From DAOLCO01 sp964612555 (GTDB lineage: Bacteria > Bdellovibrionota_C > UBA2361 > SZUA-149 > DAOLCO01), in assembly GCA_964612555.1 (NCBI GenBank), contig CAZTBW010000005.1:124001-188000 (forward strand): a DNA stretch of 64,000 nucleotides, written 5' to 3'. Positions 43,139-51,814 of this stretch are shown one piece after another. The notes under the pieces were generated by a model, which saw nothing but the letters and a program-made list of their open reading frames with translations, ran no database searches and had not been told where the DNA came from. Made by a program: the position numbers and the translations under genes. Numbering within the stretch: the first letter of the stretch is position 1; each line of letters opens with the position of its first letter.

Positions 43139-44218
43139 CTAATTTACAATTTCTATTTTACCAGATTTAATTCGTTTCAAAATAAAATTTCTTGAACTTT
43201 CTTCAGAACCAATTAATGAAAAATGTCCACTAACACCATCATATTGCTTCAATTTTAAAATATGATCTTTAGTGCACACCGCATCTCCCTTACAGTACGC
43301 AAGGGACTCGGCAAGCACCGTAGTCGAATCATAAGAACTGGCTTCTACAAGATATGGTCTAAATCCATATCGTATAAAAAATCCTTCTTCAAAATTTTTT
43401 ATTTTATTACTTTTATGTTCTGGCTCTGGTACAAAAAATAACAATCCATCTGCACTATCTTTTGCTATTTCTATCACGCTTTTATCTTCAGCTTCATGAG
43501 TTCCAAGAAATTGGGTTTTAAAACCTGATTGACGGGCTTGTTTTAAAAGAGTGCTTAAAGTTAAACCTAAATGTGCTAATAGAACAACATCAGGATTTTT
43601 GAATTTCAGAATAGTAAGCTCAGATTTAAAATCATTGACCCCAATTGGTTGAGACTCAGAATATAAAATCTTACCGCCTAATTCTTCAAAACGACTTGAG
43701 AAATATTTTTGATAATCTATTCCAAAATCAGTTTCGATATTTAATACTCCAGCTGTTCTCGCATTTAATATATTGTAAGCATATTCAGCCAGTTTTTTTG
43801 CTTCTGTTCTAACTTTTATATCAGTAGTAAAAACATATCCGCCTAAATTTAAAATATTCTCAGATGCAATTGCAGAATGAAATGATGGAATTTTATTCTT
43901 TTGAATAAGACTTGACATTGCTGGCATAGCGATAACACAAAAATTGGCAGCCAAACCTTGAATTTTATCAATGTGAATCAGCTTATTAATTGCCGTAACC
44001 GCAGTAGCGGGAAGACAAGCATCTTCATATTTTACATTGATATTAATATTTCTTCTCTCCAGATCGCTCCTGGCAAGCTCTACTCCACGCTTTATCTGCT
44101 CACCATAACTTGCAAAATCTCCACTCAATGGTGCAGTAACTCCAACTGTATAAGTCTGAGGTTGTTCTTCTGCCAAAACACTGAATGGCAATAAGATTAG
44201 TATTATAATAAGTTTCAT
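43139..44218 (-). CDS. Periplasmic LivK-like substrate-binding protein, copy 2
   Basis: 359 residues from the ATG at 44218, where a signal peptide begins (KLIIILILLPFSVLAEE); an ATG at 44245 is also in frame. The mature start is VGVTAPLSGDFASYGEQI, followed by ARSDLERR. The end, ASSYDSTTVLAESLAYCKGD, is typical Peripla_BP_6. A Cys pair near residue 340 (AYCKGDAVC) may form a disulfide. No transport genes are adjacent; an alkaline phosphatase gene lies divergent, 250 bases away. Confidence 0.85.
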   Translation of the reverse strand: MKLIIILILLPFSVLAEEQPQTYTVGVTAPLSGDFASYGEQIKRGVELARSDLERRNININVKYEDACLPATAVTAINKLIHIDKIQGLAANFCVIAMPAMSSLIQKNKIPSFHSAIASENILNLGGYVFTTDIKVRTEAKKLAEYAYNILNARTAGVLNIETDFGIDYQKYFSSRFEELGGKILYSESQPIGVNDFKSELTILKFKNPDVVLLAHLGLTLSTLLKQARQSGFKTQFLGTHEAEDKSVIEIAKDSADGLLFFVPEPEHKSNKIKNFEEGFFIRYGFRPYLVEASSYDSTTVLAESLAYCKGDAVCTKDHILKLKQYDGVSGHFSLIGSEESSRNFILKRIKSGKIEIVN

Positions 44219-44495
44219 ATATCGGAAGTATTGTTTCAGGTGCATAATTAAAATTTTGCAGATGTTCTATAATTCTACAAAAACGATTTGTTCTACATCT
44301 ATTAAAACTATCATTATACACACAAAAATAAAAGATTATTGATAATACCGAGAAATCCACATCCGAGAATATTGAGAATAAACTTACTCTTGCAAAAAAC
44401 AATCTACTATATTAATTAACCATTTTTCAGCAAGAATCACCTCAAACATCCCTACTAAATTTAATCTACTATAAGGCAGAATTCACATTTACAAT

Positions 44496-45920
44496 ATGTT
44501 ATCACATCTAAAAAAAATCTTTCTTACATGCGCTTTACTATTTCTTTTCAACTCTAATGCACTTGCAGAGAAAAAGCTTATTGTTCTTATTGCGGACGGA
44601 TTGGGTCCTGGTCAATTAGGATTTTTTAAAACGGCATGGGACTATGCAAGAGATAAAAAAATAGTTCCAGATCGAGAAAGTTCTTATGATACTTTGTTAA
44701 AACGGGGAGAAATATCCTTAGTATCAGTTAAACCAAACGGCTTTCTTGTTGCTGATTCAGCATGTGCGGCAAGTAGTATTTCAACAGGAAGTCAGTGTTT
44801 ACCAGGAACTCTGGGATTAAATGAAAATGGAGAAGCCATAGAGATATTTTCCGAGTTTGCAAATAAAAATGATATTGCAATAGGTCTTGTATCAGATACT
44901 CGTATTACACATGCCACACCTGCTGCTTTTTTTGCCAGATCAATTTCAAGATCAAAGGAAGAAGATATTGCAAAACAGCTTGTGATTTCAAATGTCAAAG
45001 TTGCTTTGTCGGGAGGTGCTCGTTTTTTTAATGCAGAATTAAAAAAAGGAATTCCATTCGTGTATGATTCAGTGGCAATGAATGAAAGAAACGGCTTTCC
45101 ATTATTTGGTTTATTCGGAGAAGAGAGAATGCCGAATGCCTATGAAGAAAAGCTTGATGCAAAGATTCCTACTTTACTTGAAATGACTAAAAAAGCGTAT
45201 GATTTGCTAAGTAAAGAAAAATCCTTTTTTTTAATGCTTGAGTCTGGACAGATTGACTGGGCATCACATGATAATGATATCGGATTGCTTTGGAAAGAAT
45301 TGCTGCGCTTTGATGAAGTATTAGAATATCTACTTGCACTTGTTCATAAAGATCCTGATGTTTCATTAATGGTGCTGAGTGATCACGAAACCGGGGGGCT
45401 GCATATTACATATGAACGGTTTGAAACTAAAGACAGTGCAAAAAAGATAAAATATTTTCCAGATTATGCACCCAGATATGACTATATCGAGGATAATCGA
45501 CTTGATATTATATTTAAACAGCAAAATTCATTACGCGATATTGCAAAGGATCTTAAAAGAGAAGGAAATAGTGAAAAGGAAATTAAAACAATTTTAGAAG
45601 AAAAACTTTTCAACCCGGTTCCAAAGAATATTTTAAGTTCTATTCAGAAAATTTTTACGGATGATTATACGGTAATACTTAGAGATGAATTTCCTAATAA
45701 TCATTTATGTTATGTAGATAAAGATGCTACAATTCAGGTAGTATTGGCTAAAGAAATTTCAAGAAAAACCGGAGTAAGGTGGAGTACGGGGAGTCATACG
45801 GTTCCCTTAATTCCATTTGTAATGATAGATCAAGATGGGTTTCGGAAATATCAAAAGCCGCTAGATTTAAAAGATGTCGGGCAGTTAATAAGAGCTTTTT
45901 TTAGTACCGATCCCTCATAG
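44496..45920 (+). CDS. Alkaline phosphatase family protein, secreted
   Basis: 474 residues with a signal peptide (FLTCALLFLFNSNALA). Metal and catalytic motifs run in order: LIVLIADGLGPGQLG; the phospho-acceptor loop VADSACAASSISTGSQ with the nucleophile Ser; SGQIDWASHDND; LSDHETGG; and STGSHTVPL. That is a complete PhoA-type two-zinc one-magnesium set. It would release phosphate from organic esters in the periplasm. The ATG is not preceded by a clear ribosome site. It lies between two orphan binding-protein genes, one on each side on the opposite strand. No pho box was found by eye. Confidence 0.92.
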   Translation: MLSHLKKIFLTCALLFLFNSNALAEKKLIVLIADGLGPGQLGFFKTAWDYARDKKIVPDRESSYDTLLKRGEISLVSVKPNGFLVADSACAASSISTGSQCLPGTLGLNENGEAIEIFSEFANKNDIAIGLVSDTRITHATPAAFFARSISRSKEEDIAKQLVISNVKVALSGGARFFNAELKKGIPFVYDSVAMNERNGFPLFGLFGEERMPNAYEEKLDAKIPTLLEMTKKAYDLLSKEKSFFLMLESGQIDWASHDNDIGLLWKELLRFDEVLEYLLALVHKDPDVSLMVLSDHETGGLHITYERFETKDSAKKIKYFPDYAPRYDYIEDNRLDIIFKQQNSLRDIAKDLKREGNSEKEIKTILEEKLFNPVPKNILSSIQKIFTDDYTVILRDEFPNNHLCYVDKDATIQVVLAKEISRKTGVRWSTGSHTVPLIPFVMIDQDGFRKYQKPLDLKDVGQLIRAFFSTDPS

Positions 45921-45987
45921 ATTCCTGACTACCTGAGTCTTATACGGTATTTTAGTGTGTCTCTGTTACTATTTCAACCAAAGGATT

Positions 45988-47094
45988 TTAAAATCCGGTA
46001 TTTTCGATAATGGTTTCAATCTTACCATGTCTCACTCTTTTTAATGAAACCGGCATTCTTAATTCTTTACCGGACTCAAGTGTGTCAGTATATTTAAATG
46101 CACCTGTAGCCCCAGAACGCTCAGATATTTCTGATATGGTTTTAATTATTTCAGCAGTTGTAAGTTTGCTTTTTACTTTTCCGAATAATTCTCCAATTAA
46201 GAGAGCCACATCATACGATTGAGCTGCAGAACCTATATGAATATCCGATTCAGCAAAATCAATGTATTTTTTTCTAAACTCTTCTGTAACTCCCACTTGA
46301 GTAAAAAAAGCGTTTTCGATTGTATCAGGACATTCTTTTATAATTGTGGAACTATCTAAAAGATCAGCATTAAATGTTTGAACATTTAATTTTACAATTT
46401 TTAATTGTCTATAAAAATTCACCAATTGAGCAGGAAGTAAAAATAATCCAACTGCATCGTTATTGTCTCTCTTAAGGTTAGCAATATATGATTTAAAATC
46501 CGTTTCAGAAGGCAAAACTTCTTGAAGTTTTGTAATTTTTATACCATTTAATTTAAGATCAGATTCCAGGTATCGTATAATATCTGTATAAAAAGGAATC
46601 TGAGTTATAACTAAAGAAACTTGTTTTAAGCCTCTTCTCTTTATTTCATCGGAAAGCGACTTAGCTATCCTTTCGCCAGTCCTTGCAGCTCGAACTACAT
46701 ATTTTCTACCAACCGTAGCTTCTTTTATAGTAGTTTCAGCAATGACTGCTAATTCATTTTTATCTGCTATTGGAAGCATAGCTTCAGTAGGAGAAACTCC
46801 CCACATATAATATAAATCTATCGTCTTTGTTATTCTAAGGTTATTTAATGCACCAATAGCGGTAGTAGCATCATACCCTGAATCTTCATAAATAAAATTT
46901 ACATTTGAAAATAATTCCGGGTGATCTGCTTGAGCTAATTGAAACCCATTACGTATAGCTGTTCCATACTCAGCTAAGGCTCCAGAAAGCGGGATAATAA
47001 TTCCGAGTGAAAACTGATGACTGTCAGCTTTAGTTCCGGAAGAGAAAGTAAATATAATGAAAAGGGAAATTACATAGCTCAATTTATTTCTCAT
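45988..47094 (-). CDS. Periplasmic LivK-like substrate-binding protein, copy 3
   Basis: 368 residues from ATG 47094, which begins a signal peptide (RNKLSYVISLFIIFTFSSG); the frame extends seven codons further to 47115. The mature start LGIIIPLSGALAEYGTAIRN and the FIYEDSGYDATTAIGALNNL segment match Peripla_BP_6, and the end contains AAQSYDVALLIGELFGKV. It resembles copies 1 and 4 more than copy 2 at the N-terminus. Convergent with the alkaline phosphatase gene. No transporter nearby. Confidence 0.85.
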   Translation of the reverse strand: MRNKLSYVISLFIIFTFSSGTKADSHQFSLGIIIPLSGALAEYGTAIRNGFQLAQADHPELFSNVNFIYEDSGYDATTAIGALNNLRITKTIDLYYMWGVSPTEAMLPIADKNELAVIAETTIKEATVGRKYVVRAARTGERIAKSLSDEIKRRGLKQVSLVITQIPFYTDIIRYLESDLKLNGIKITKLQEVLPSETDFKSYIANLKRDNNDAVGLFLLPAQLVNFYRQLKIVKLNVQTFNADLLDSSTIIKECPDTIENAFFTQVGVTEEFRKKYIDFAESDIHIGSAAQSYDVALLIGELFGKVKSKLTTAEIIKTISEISERSGATGAFKYTDTLESGKELRMPVSLKRVRHGKIETIIENTGF

Positions 47095-47165
47095 AGAACT
47101 TTTTCCAAATGGCATAACGGCAACACACCTTGCGAATAAACTTTAGACTCTATAAAGGAAAACCA

Positions 47166-47681
47166 TTAAACTTTCACACCTTTCGATGTATTTACAAATA
47201 CATGGGGGAATTGCGGTGGTTGTTCATCTCCAAAATATTTTACATGATTATCCCAATCCTTCAACTTTAAAAGGTCTCTCACATTATTACGACGCTCCAG
47301 TCGTACTTTTCGTTCCGAGATGTCACAGTAAATATAATGAATTTCGACTTCAGCACCCAAATCAGTTTTAAGCTTTTCGTACCATTCATTATCCCTGATT
47401 TCTCGTGTAAACGGTCCCACAATTACCACATCAACCCAGGGAAGGTTCTCTTTAGCAATATCAAAAAGTGTTTGATAGATGGGGTCACGAAAAGTATTTT
47501 TAAAATATTCACTGTCTCTATCATCTGGATTACGGTCAAGGCTTTTCAAGGCAACTTGTATAAGACCTTCCGTACACGTATCAATATCAAGGAGTACTCT
47601 CCCCTCTCTTCGAGCAAGCCCTGCTCCGTAAGTAGACTTACCGGCTCCGGGAGCTCCACATATTATAAACGCTTTACCCAT
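47166..47681 (-). CDS. Small P-loop kinase (AAA_33/zeta-like)
   Basis: 171 residues. Walker A is ICGAPGAGKSTYGAGLA (about 7-23), followed by the acidic VLLDIDTCTEG and the Arg-rich lid SERKVRLERRNNVRD. This pattern is shared by gluconate-kinase-like and zeta-toxin-like kinases. No antitoxin gene of the epsilon type is adjacent, so a toxin role is not supported. Substrate unknown. Confidence 0.8.
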   Translation of the reverse strand: MGKAFIICGAPGAGKSTYGAGLARREGRVLLDIDTCTEGLIQVALKSLDRNPDDRDSEYFKNTFRDPIYQTLFDIAKENLPWVDVVIVGPFTREIRDNEWYEKLKTDLGAEVEIHYIYCDISERKVRLERRNNVRDLLKLKDWDNHVKYFGDEQPPQFPHVFVNTSKGVKV

Positions 47682-47771
47682 GCATGTATTTTCAAAAATT
47701 CAATGGCTACGTTTTCCGCAACCGCTCTGTAGCTTGTGAAAAATGCTTGATTATCTTTTAAAAGAATTTCT

Positions 47772-47800
47772 TTGAAATTACTATCATTTTCTAGTATCCT
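47772..47800 (+). promoter_or_regulatory. Sigma-70-type promoter giving a leaderless transcript
   Basis: TTGAAA (47772-47777), exactly 17 bases, TATCCT (47795-47800). The ATG at 47807 again lies 6 bases after the -10, the same layout as the fic promoter. Confidence 0.5.
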
Positions 47801-47806
47801 TAGCTA

Positions 47807-48070
47807 ATGGATATACAAAAGTGGAATCAGATAGAAAAAGATTTTAATAATCAATGGGTTGAACTCGTGGATTATGAGTGGCAAGAAGGGAAACCATTCC
47901 CAAATTCTGGCAAAGTAAGGGTGCATGCCTCAGATCGTCAGGAATTTTATAAACTTGCCAAGATCAATCCCCCAAAAGATTCTGCAATACTTTTCGTAGG
48001 CAAACCAAATATTCCAGCAAATACATTTCTTTGCTCCAGCATAATGCAATTAAAAAATGCTAGTAATTGA
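47807..48070 (+). CDS. Hypothetical protein paired with an aspartyl-protease-like gene
   Basis: 87 residues, no signal peptide. It starts MDIQKWNQIEKDFNNQWVEL and contains SGKVRVHASDRQEFYKLA; no family recognised. Its 3' end overlaps the next gene by 14 bases in another frame, so the two are translationally coupled. The pattern 'work-equipped small protein plus pepsin-like protease' suggests the first may be a partner or substrate of the second. This is inference. Confidence 0.65.
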   Translation: MDIQKWNQIEKDFNNQWVELVDYEWQEGKPFPNSGKVRVHASDRQEFYKLAKINPPKDSAILFVGKPNIPANTFLCSSIMQLKNASN

Positions 48071-48452
48071 ATTTGACCCACTTCAGACTATTCCACTAGT
48101 AGATGCACTAGTTGAGGGGCCAAATGGCAGAAGAAGAGTAAAGTTGGTCTTAGATACTGGGTGTGCAGTTACTCAAATTGACACTGGTTTAATGGAAATA
48201 ATGGGATACTCTATCTCAGATAGCTCAAAAATAATTAGCATACATGGTCCAGCAGGTGACGAGCAGGAAGGTTACCTAGTCTCAGCTCGATCTCTCACAA
48301 TTTTTGGTAGATCATTTGAGAATGTCACGATTGGAGTTTACGACTTCGATAATTTTTCTAAATACGGGATAGATGGGCTTCTCGGCTGGGATATCATTCG
48401 ACGATTTCATATTGAAATGGACGGACCTAAGGGTTTATTGAAAATTTTCTAA
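48057..48452 (+). CDS. Retropepsin-like aspartyl protease domain protein
   Basis: 131 residues, one lobe of a clan AA aspartic protease. The active-site motif is VKLVLDTGCAVTQID (DTG at about 34-36). A flap-like hairpin follows, and the second conserved motif GIDGLLGWDIIRRFHIEMD corresponds to the hydrophobic-hydrophobic-Gly signature. A one-lobe form must dimerise. No membrane segment or signal peptide, so it is cytosolic. It overlaps the upstream 87-residue gene. Confidence 0.78.
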   Translation: MLVIEFDPLQTIPLVDALVEGPNGRRRVKLVLDTGCAVTQIDTGLMEIMGYSISDSSKIISIHGPAGDEQEGYLVSARSLTIFGRSFENVTIGVYDFDNFSKYGIDGLLGWDIIRRFHIEMDGPKGLLKIF

Positions 48453-48515
48453 TAGACAATCGATCACAAAAATAAAATTCAGATCACCATCAACAAAATT
48501 TAACTATTACACCGT

Positions 48516-48899
48516 TTACCGCGTAACAAACTCTAACTTTTGTCCATCAGGACCCTCAAAAGCAAAACCATAAAAATTACCATATTGAGAGTAAGTTTTT
48601 GGGCTTCCAAGAGCTTCCCAACCTTGCTCCTTACAAAACTGGAAAGCCTGATCAACTTCTTCACGATTTTCACAGTAAAAAGCAAAATGATCGAGCGTAC
48701 CAGCCTTGGGCTTTATTGATCTTATTTCGGATTTGTTAACCCAAATTGTCAATCCATCCTTCTGTCGGAACCCCACACTATCGGAAAATCCAGGATCAGG
48801 AACTTCTGTCAGTTCCATAAATTCAAAAAGTTTCCTATAGAACTGAAGGGCTGTAGAAAAGTCTGTGACCTGAAGAACAATGTGATCGAGTTTTATCAT
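48516..48899 (-). CDS. VOC/glyoxalase-superfamily protein
   Basis: 127 residues with the two beta-alpha-beta-beta-beta units of the family: IKLDHIVLQVTDFSTALQFY and LDHFAFYCENREEVDQAF. Metal-type residues are H6, H72 region and the final E in KLEFVTR. Substrate unknown; relatives include glyoxalases, dioxygenases and antibiotic-binding proteins. Confidence 0.87.
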   Translation of the reverse strand: MIKLDHIVLQVTDFSTALQFYRKLFEFMELTEVPDPGFSDSVGFRQKDGLTIWVNKSEIRSIKPKAGTLDHFAFYCENREEVDQAFQFCKEQGWEALGSPKTYSQYGNFYGFAFEGPDGQKLEFVTR

Positions 48900-48965
48900 T
48901 ATAAGCCAGTTAGATCTTTAACTGTGAACAGCTCAACACCTAGTCACCACTATTATTCTCATGTC

Positions 48966-49364
48966 TCATCTTTTGCGCAATAAGTGAGTATGTAACTCTT
49001 TATATCTCGACAAAATATCCACAGATATTTCAAGTTCCAAGCCAGACTCACTATTATTCCTGGTAATTATATATTCACACACGTCTATCAATATTTCCAC
49101 AACGGGTTGCAATTCTATAGCAGAATTCTCCAACCAATACTCAAGCACTCCTGCAAAACCACTTATTGCACTGGCATCGTGTTTCCCCGCATCACTTTTT
49201 ATATAATTAATAACGGAACGTACATAAAACCTAAAAGCAACCGGAGCCATCCACATTAAATCTTCCAGATATAAGAGGGAATTTCCAATCAGGAACAAGA
49301 CCCAAAACCCACGAACCAAGTTTAAATCGCGCAACTGCACCAATACCTCCACCAATAGCGACAA
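48966..49364 (-). CDS. Hypothetical protein; N-terminal third is out-of-frame crcB sequence
   Basis: 132 residues as an open frame. Residues from about 32 onward (LYLEDLMWMAPVAFRFYVRS ... ILSRYKELHTHL) read as a plausible soluble helical protein. Residues 1-30 come from the same DNA that encodes the start of a CrcB protein in another frame. The true product may therefore start at an ATG near 49256 or 49250, or be a 5'-truncated remnant. Family not recognised. Confidence 0.4.
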   Translation of the reverse strand: MSLLVEVLVQLRDLNLVRGFWVLFLIGNSLLYLEDLMWMAPVAFRFYVRSVINYIKSDAGKHDASAISGFAGVLEYWLENSAIELQPVVEILIDVCEYIITRNNSESGLELEISVDILSRYKELHTHLLRKR

Positions 49365-49380
49365 ATAATAGCGATTTCAT
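49231..49380 (-). pseudogene. 5' remnant of a CrcB-type fluoride channel gene
   Basis: A good ribosome site (GGAG 6 bases upstream) and ATG start a frame reading MKSLLFVAIGGGIGAVARFK, the classical CrcB N-terminus. The match fades at about residue 36, and the frame stops after 49 residues where CrcB needs about 120. The rest of crcB is absent. The sequence instead joins the 3' part of an unrelated gene. Confidence 0.75.
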
Positions 49381-49449
49381 TAGATCTCCGTTAATCTCAT
49401 ACGTGGGGGCTACTGACGCATCCTCAAGTCCTACAATAGAAAATACTAC

Positions 49450-49929
49450 TTAAGAGACTGATACGTTTCGTGCAATCATCAACACTTCATCTGCCGAATA
49501 AAGATTACTCATTGTCGCTTCAACCTCTGCTTTAAGAACAGATTTATATAAACTCTGTGCATGATTATCGGCTCTGGTAGTTACAATCACATGCTTAATA
49601 CCAGCTCCTCTTGTAGATAACTGCTCAGATAACATTCCCAAAGACTTTTCAATTAACATACGCCCAATACCTCGCCCTTGTTCAAGTGGCACAACTCCAA
49701 GTTGTTCAAGTTCAACAACTACTTCTTTTCGAAAACCACTTTTTTGAAGCCACTCAATAAAACCAATAACCTGTCCATCTTTCTCTGCAACAAAATATTG
49801 AATACGAGGATATGCAGCAAAATTACACGCTATCCACTCTTCAGAACCCACTTGTCGTGGAAAAACATTTGCATGAATGCCTGCTACTGAACTGATATCA
49901 GTGGATTTCATTTTTCTTATTTTAATCAT
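49450..49929 (-). CDS. GNAT-family N-acetyltransferase
   Basis: 159 residues. The acetyl-CoA site is LEQLGVVPLEQGRGIGRML, with Q/RxxGxG/A seen as QGRGIG. The preceding beta strand pair is YFVAEKDGQVIGFIEW, and the C-terminal HAQSLYKSV helix fits. Substrate unknown. Low GC like its neighbours. Confidence 0.88.
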   Translation of the reverse strand: MIKIRKMKSTDISSVAGIHANVFPRQVGSEEWIACNFAAYPRIQYFVAEKDGQVIGFIEWLQKSGFRKEVVVELEQLGVVPLEQGRGIGRMLIEKSLGMLSEQLSTRGAGIKHVIVTTRADNHAQSLYKSVLKAEVEATMSNLYSADEVLMIARNVSVS

Positions 49930-49971
49930 TTAATCCTACTTCTCTGCCGCTTTTCTGTTTCTAAATTCTTT

Positions 49972-50304
49972 CTATTGAATTGACATTTTAGAAAACACAT
50001 TTAAAACAACAACCCCAATCACAATCAACCCTATACCAATAATAGCAGCCAAATCCAAAGATTGCTTAAAGAAAAGCCATCCAATCAAGACAATAATTGT
50101 AATTCCAACTCCCGACCATATTGCATAAACAACACCAATCGGCATGCTTCGTAAACACAGCGAAAGAAAATAAAATGCCACTCCATAACTAGCAATCGCC
50201 ACCACAGAAGGAAAAAATCTGGAAAATCCATCTGAGACTTTAAGCGCAGAAGTACCAACAAGTTCTCCGATGATAGCTATTGTGAGATATAGATAGGGAT
50301 GCAT
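49972..50304 (-). CDS. SMR-family small multidrug efflux protein (EmrE/QacE-like)
   Basis: 110 residues with four membrane helices. The proton/drug-coupling Glu is E14 in IIGELVGTSALKVSDGF, at the same residue number as in EmrE. Other family marks are YFLSLCLRSMPIGVVYAIWS and GWLFFKQSLDLAAIIGIGLI. It would expel lipophilic cations in exchange for protons as an antiparallel dimer. It stands alone, so it is probably the homodimeric type. Confidence 0.93.
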   Translation of the reverse strand: MHPYLYLTIAIIGELVGTSALKVSDGFSRFFPSVVAIASYGVAFYFLSLCLRSMPIGVVYAIWSGVGITIIVLIGWLFFKQSLDLAAIIGIGLIVIGVVVLNVFSKMSIQ

Positions 50305-50358
50305 ACTTATTTTTTACCGAATGTTATTCTGAATACCTTTTCAAAAAGAGCATATCAG

Positions 50359-51132
50359 TCATTGCTTCAACACTAAACTATTATACTTACTTAAACAATC
50401 ATTCGCAGCTGATTTTAAGGCAGCCGTATCCGTAAACATTGTTACAAACTGATACCCCATATCCGAAAATAAACTGGCATGTTCAGGTGTTGCAGTATGA
50501 ATTCCAGCTACTATTCTCTTCTCTTTAGCAACCGCAAGAATCTCTCTCAAAAGTTCCATGAAATTTGGATCTTCAAAATCGGCTAATTTCTTATACCCGA
50601 GAGATAAACTCAGATCCCAGGGATCCACATAAAGCCCATCAAGTCCTTGTACTTCCGAAATCTCTCGTACATTCCTGACCGCATCAGCAGTCTCTATCAT
50701 TGCCATTGTCACGGTGAGTTGACTAGCACTCCTGGTATATTCTTGACCATAAATAAGGTTTGATCTAATCGCTCCTAAACTCCTATACCCATCAGGAGGA
50801 TATTTGGTAGCTTTCACAAAACTTTCTGCCTCGATAGCATTATTAATCATTGGACAAATAAGTCCTATGACACCTGCATCCAGCATTCTCATTATATATA
50901 CTGAATCATTTGAAGGTAGTCTTACAAAAGGAAATATTCCGGTACTACGAATCGATTGCAACATCGGCAGTACAGCAGACATATCCGAAGCTAAACCATG
51001 TTGGGCATCTATTGTTAATGCACCATAAGCAGATTGAGCGATTATTTCAGATGTCCATGAACTTGGTATAGTTAACCAGGCATTTGTAATGACTTTTCCT
51101 TCAGACCAAATTTCTTTAATTGTTTGGGACAT
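50359..51132 (-). CDS. HpcH/HpaI-family aldolase
   Basis: 257 residues. The metal-dependent aldolase signature appears in order: TIDAQHGLASDM, FPFVRLPSNDSVYIMRMLDAG, VIGLICPMINNAIEAESFV, MAMIETADAVRN and DGLYVDPWDLSLSLG. The metal ligands E (in MIETADA) and D (in YVDPWDLS) are present. It cleaves 2-keto-3-deoxy acids to pyruvate and an aldehyde. The stretch GYQFVTMFTDTAALKSAA near the end is standard. No catabolic partners adjoin it. Confidence 0.9.
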   Translation of the reverse strand: MSQTIKEIWSEGKVITNAWLTIPSSWTSEIIAQSAYGALTIDAQHGLASDMSAVLPMLQSIRSTGIFPFVRLPSNDSVYIMRMLDAGVIGLICPMINNAIEAESFVKATKYPPDGYRSLGAIRSNLIYGQEYTRSASQLTVTMAMIETADAVRNVREISEVQGLDGLYVDPWDLSLSLGYKKLADFEDPNFMELLREILAVAKEKRIVAGIHTATPEHASLFSDMGYQFVTMFTDTAALKSAANDCLSKYNSLVLKQ

Positions 51133-51211
51133 TCACCTTTTACCTAGAATATTAACACTCTACACTTGGAGGTTAACATGAAAGTTCTCGGTACAAAACC
51201 CATGAGGGTTG

Positions 51212-51784
51212 TTACATAGCACTCTTTACAAGATATATAATTGTCCATAATCCTTCATTACTGGGTAGACTTTCCATAAAAATCTCTAAAGCATATATTT
51301 CAGCACTTTCTATAGGAGCAATAACTACAGAATTAGGTTTATAACATCCCAATGACAGTCGCTCTGCGGCATAAGCGGTATCAATTTCCTCTCTGAATTC
51401 GACTTCATTAAAGTAGTTCTGAATAAATTCCCGATGAGAAATTAAAGCCTGAGGATGTGAAACTACTTCAACAGGAAGATTGGGATTAAAAGATACAGAT
51501 GTATTTATTAATAATGCATGATTTATTTCTAATCGTAACTCATCTACTTTCTGATAACTATATTCTTTAATTGCTTCCTGTGTTTCCAATACCATTCCTT
51601 TCGTAGATTCCCAGGCAAAAGTACCATAGTCTATTGAATTATTTTTGAGTTCTTGTAAGACATTTTTAGTAGTTGTAAGTGACACAAGTTGATAATCTCT
51701 CCAACCATGACGCTTAGCAAATTGAATAGCTGCACGATGATTCGAACTACCTAAATTACCCTGCAATCCTATATTTAATTTCAT
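51212..51784 (-). CDS. Prephenate-dehydratase-like protein lacking key motif and ACT domain
   Basis: 190 residues with the fold pattern of the PDT domain: IGLQGNLGSSNHRAAIQFAK at the start, then DYGTFAWESTKGMVLETQEA, HPQALISHREFIQNYF, and VVIAPIESAEIYALEIFMES. The catalytic TRF motif that should follow is replaced (GLWTIIYLV), and the ACT regulatory domain is missing. It may have another function, for example in secondary metabolism, or be a decaying copy. Confidence 0.7.
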   Translation of the reverse strand: MKLNIGLQGNLGSSNHRAAIQFAKRHGWRDYQLVSLTTTKNVLQELKNNSIDYGTFAWESTKGMVLETQEAIKEYSYQKVDELRLEINHALLINTSVSFNPNLPVEVVSHPQALISHREFIQNYFNEVEFREEIDTAYAAERLSLGCYKPNSVVIAPIESAEIYALEIFMESLPSNEGLWTIIYLVKSAM

Positions 51785-51814
51785 CGAATAATCTATGGTT
51801 ATGTGATCAGAATA

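Noticed and set aside
47166..47681. Zeta-type toxin with antitoxin
   Set aside because: The kinase motif fits loosely, but no epsilon-like partner is adjacent and the plus-strand pair nearby has its own promoter.
49381..49449. Fluoride riboswitch before the crcB remnant
   Set aside because: The leader lacks the conserved GGNGAUGG core and pseudoknot partners; the gene is also broken.
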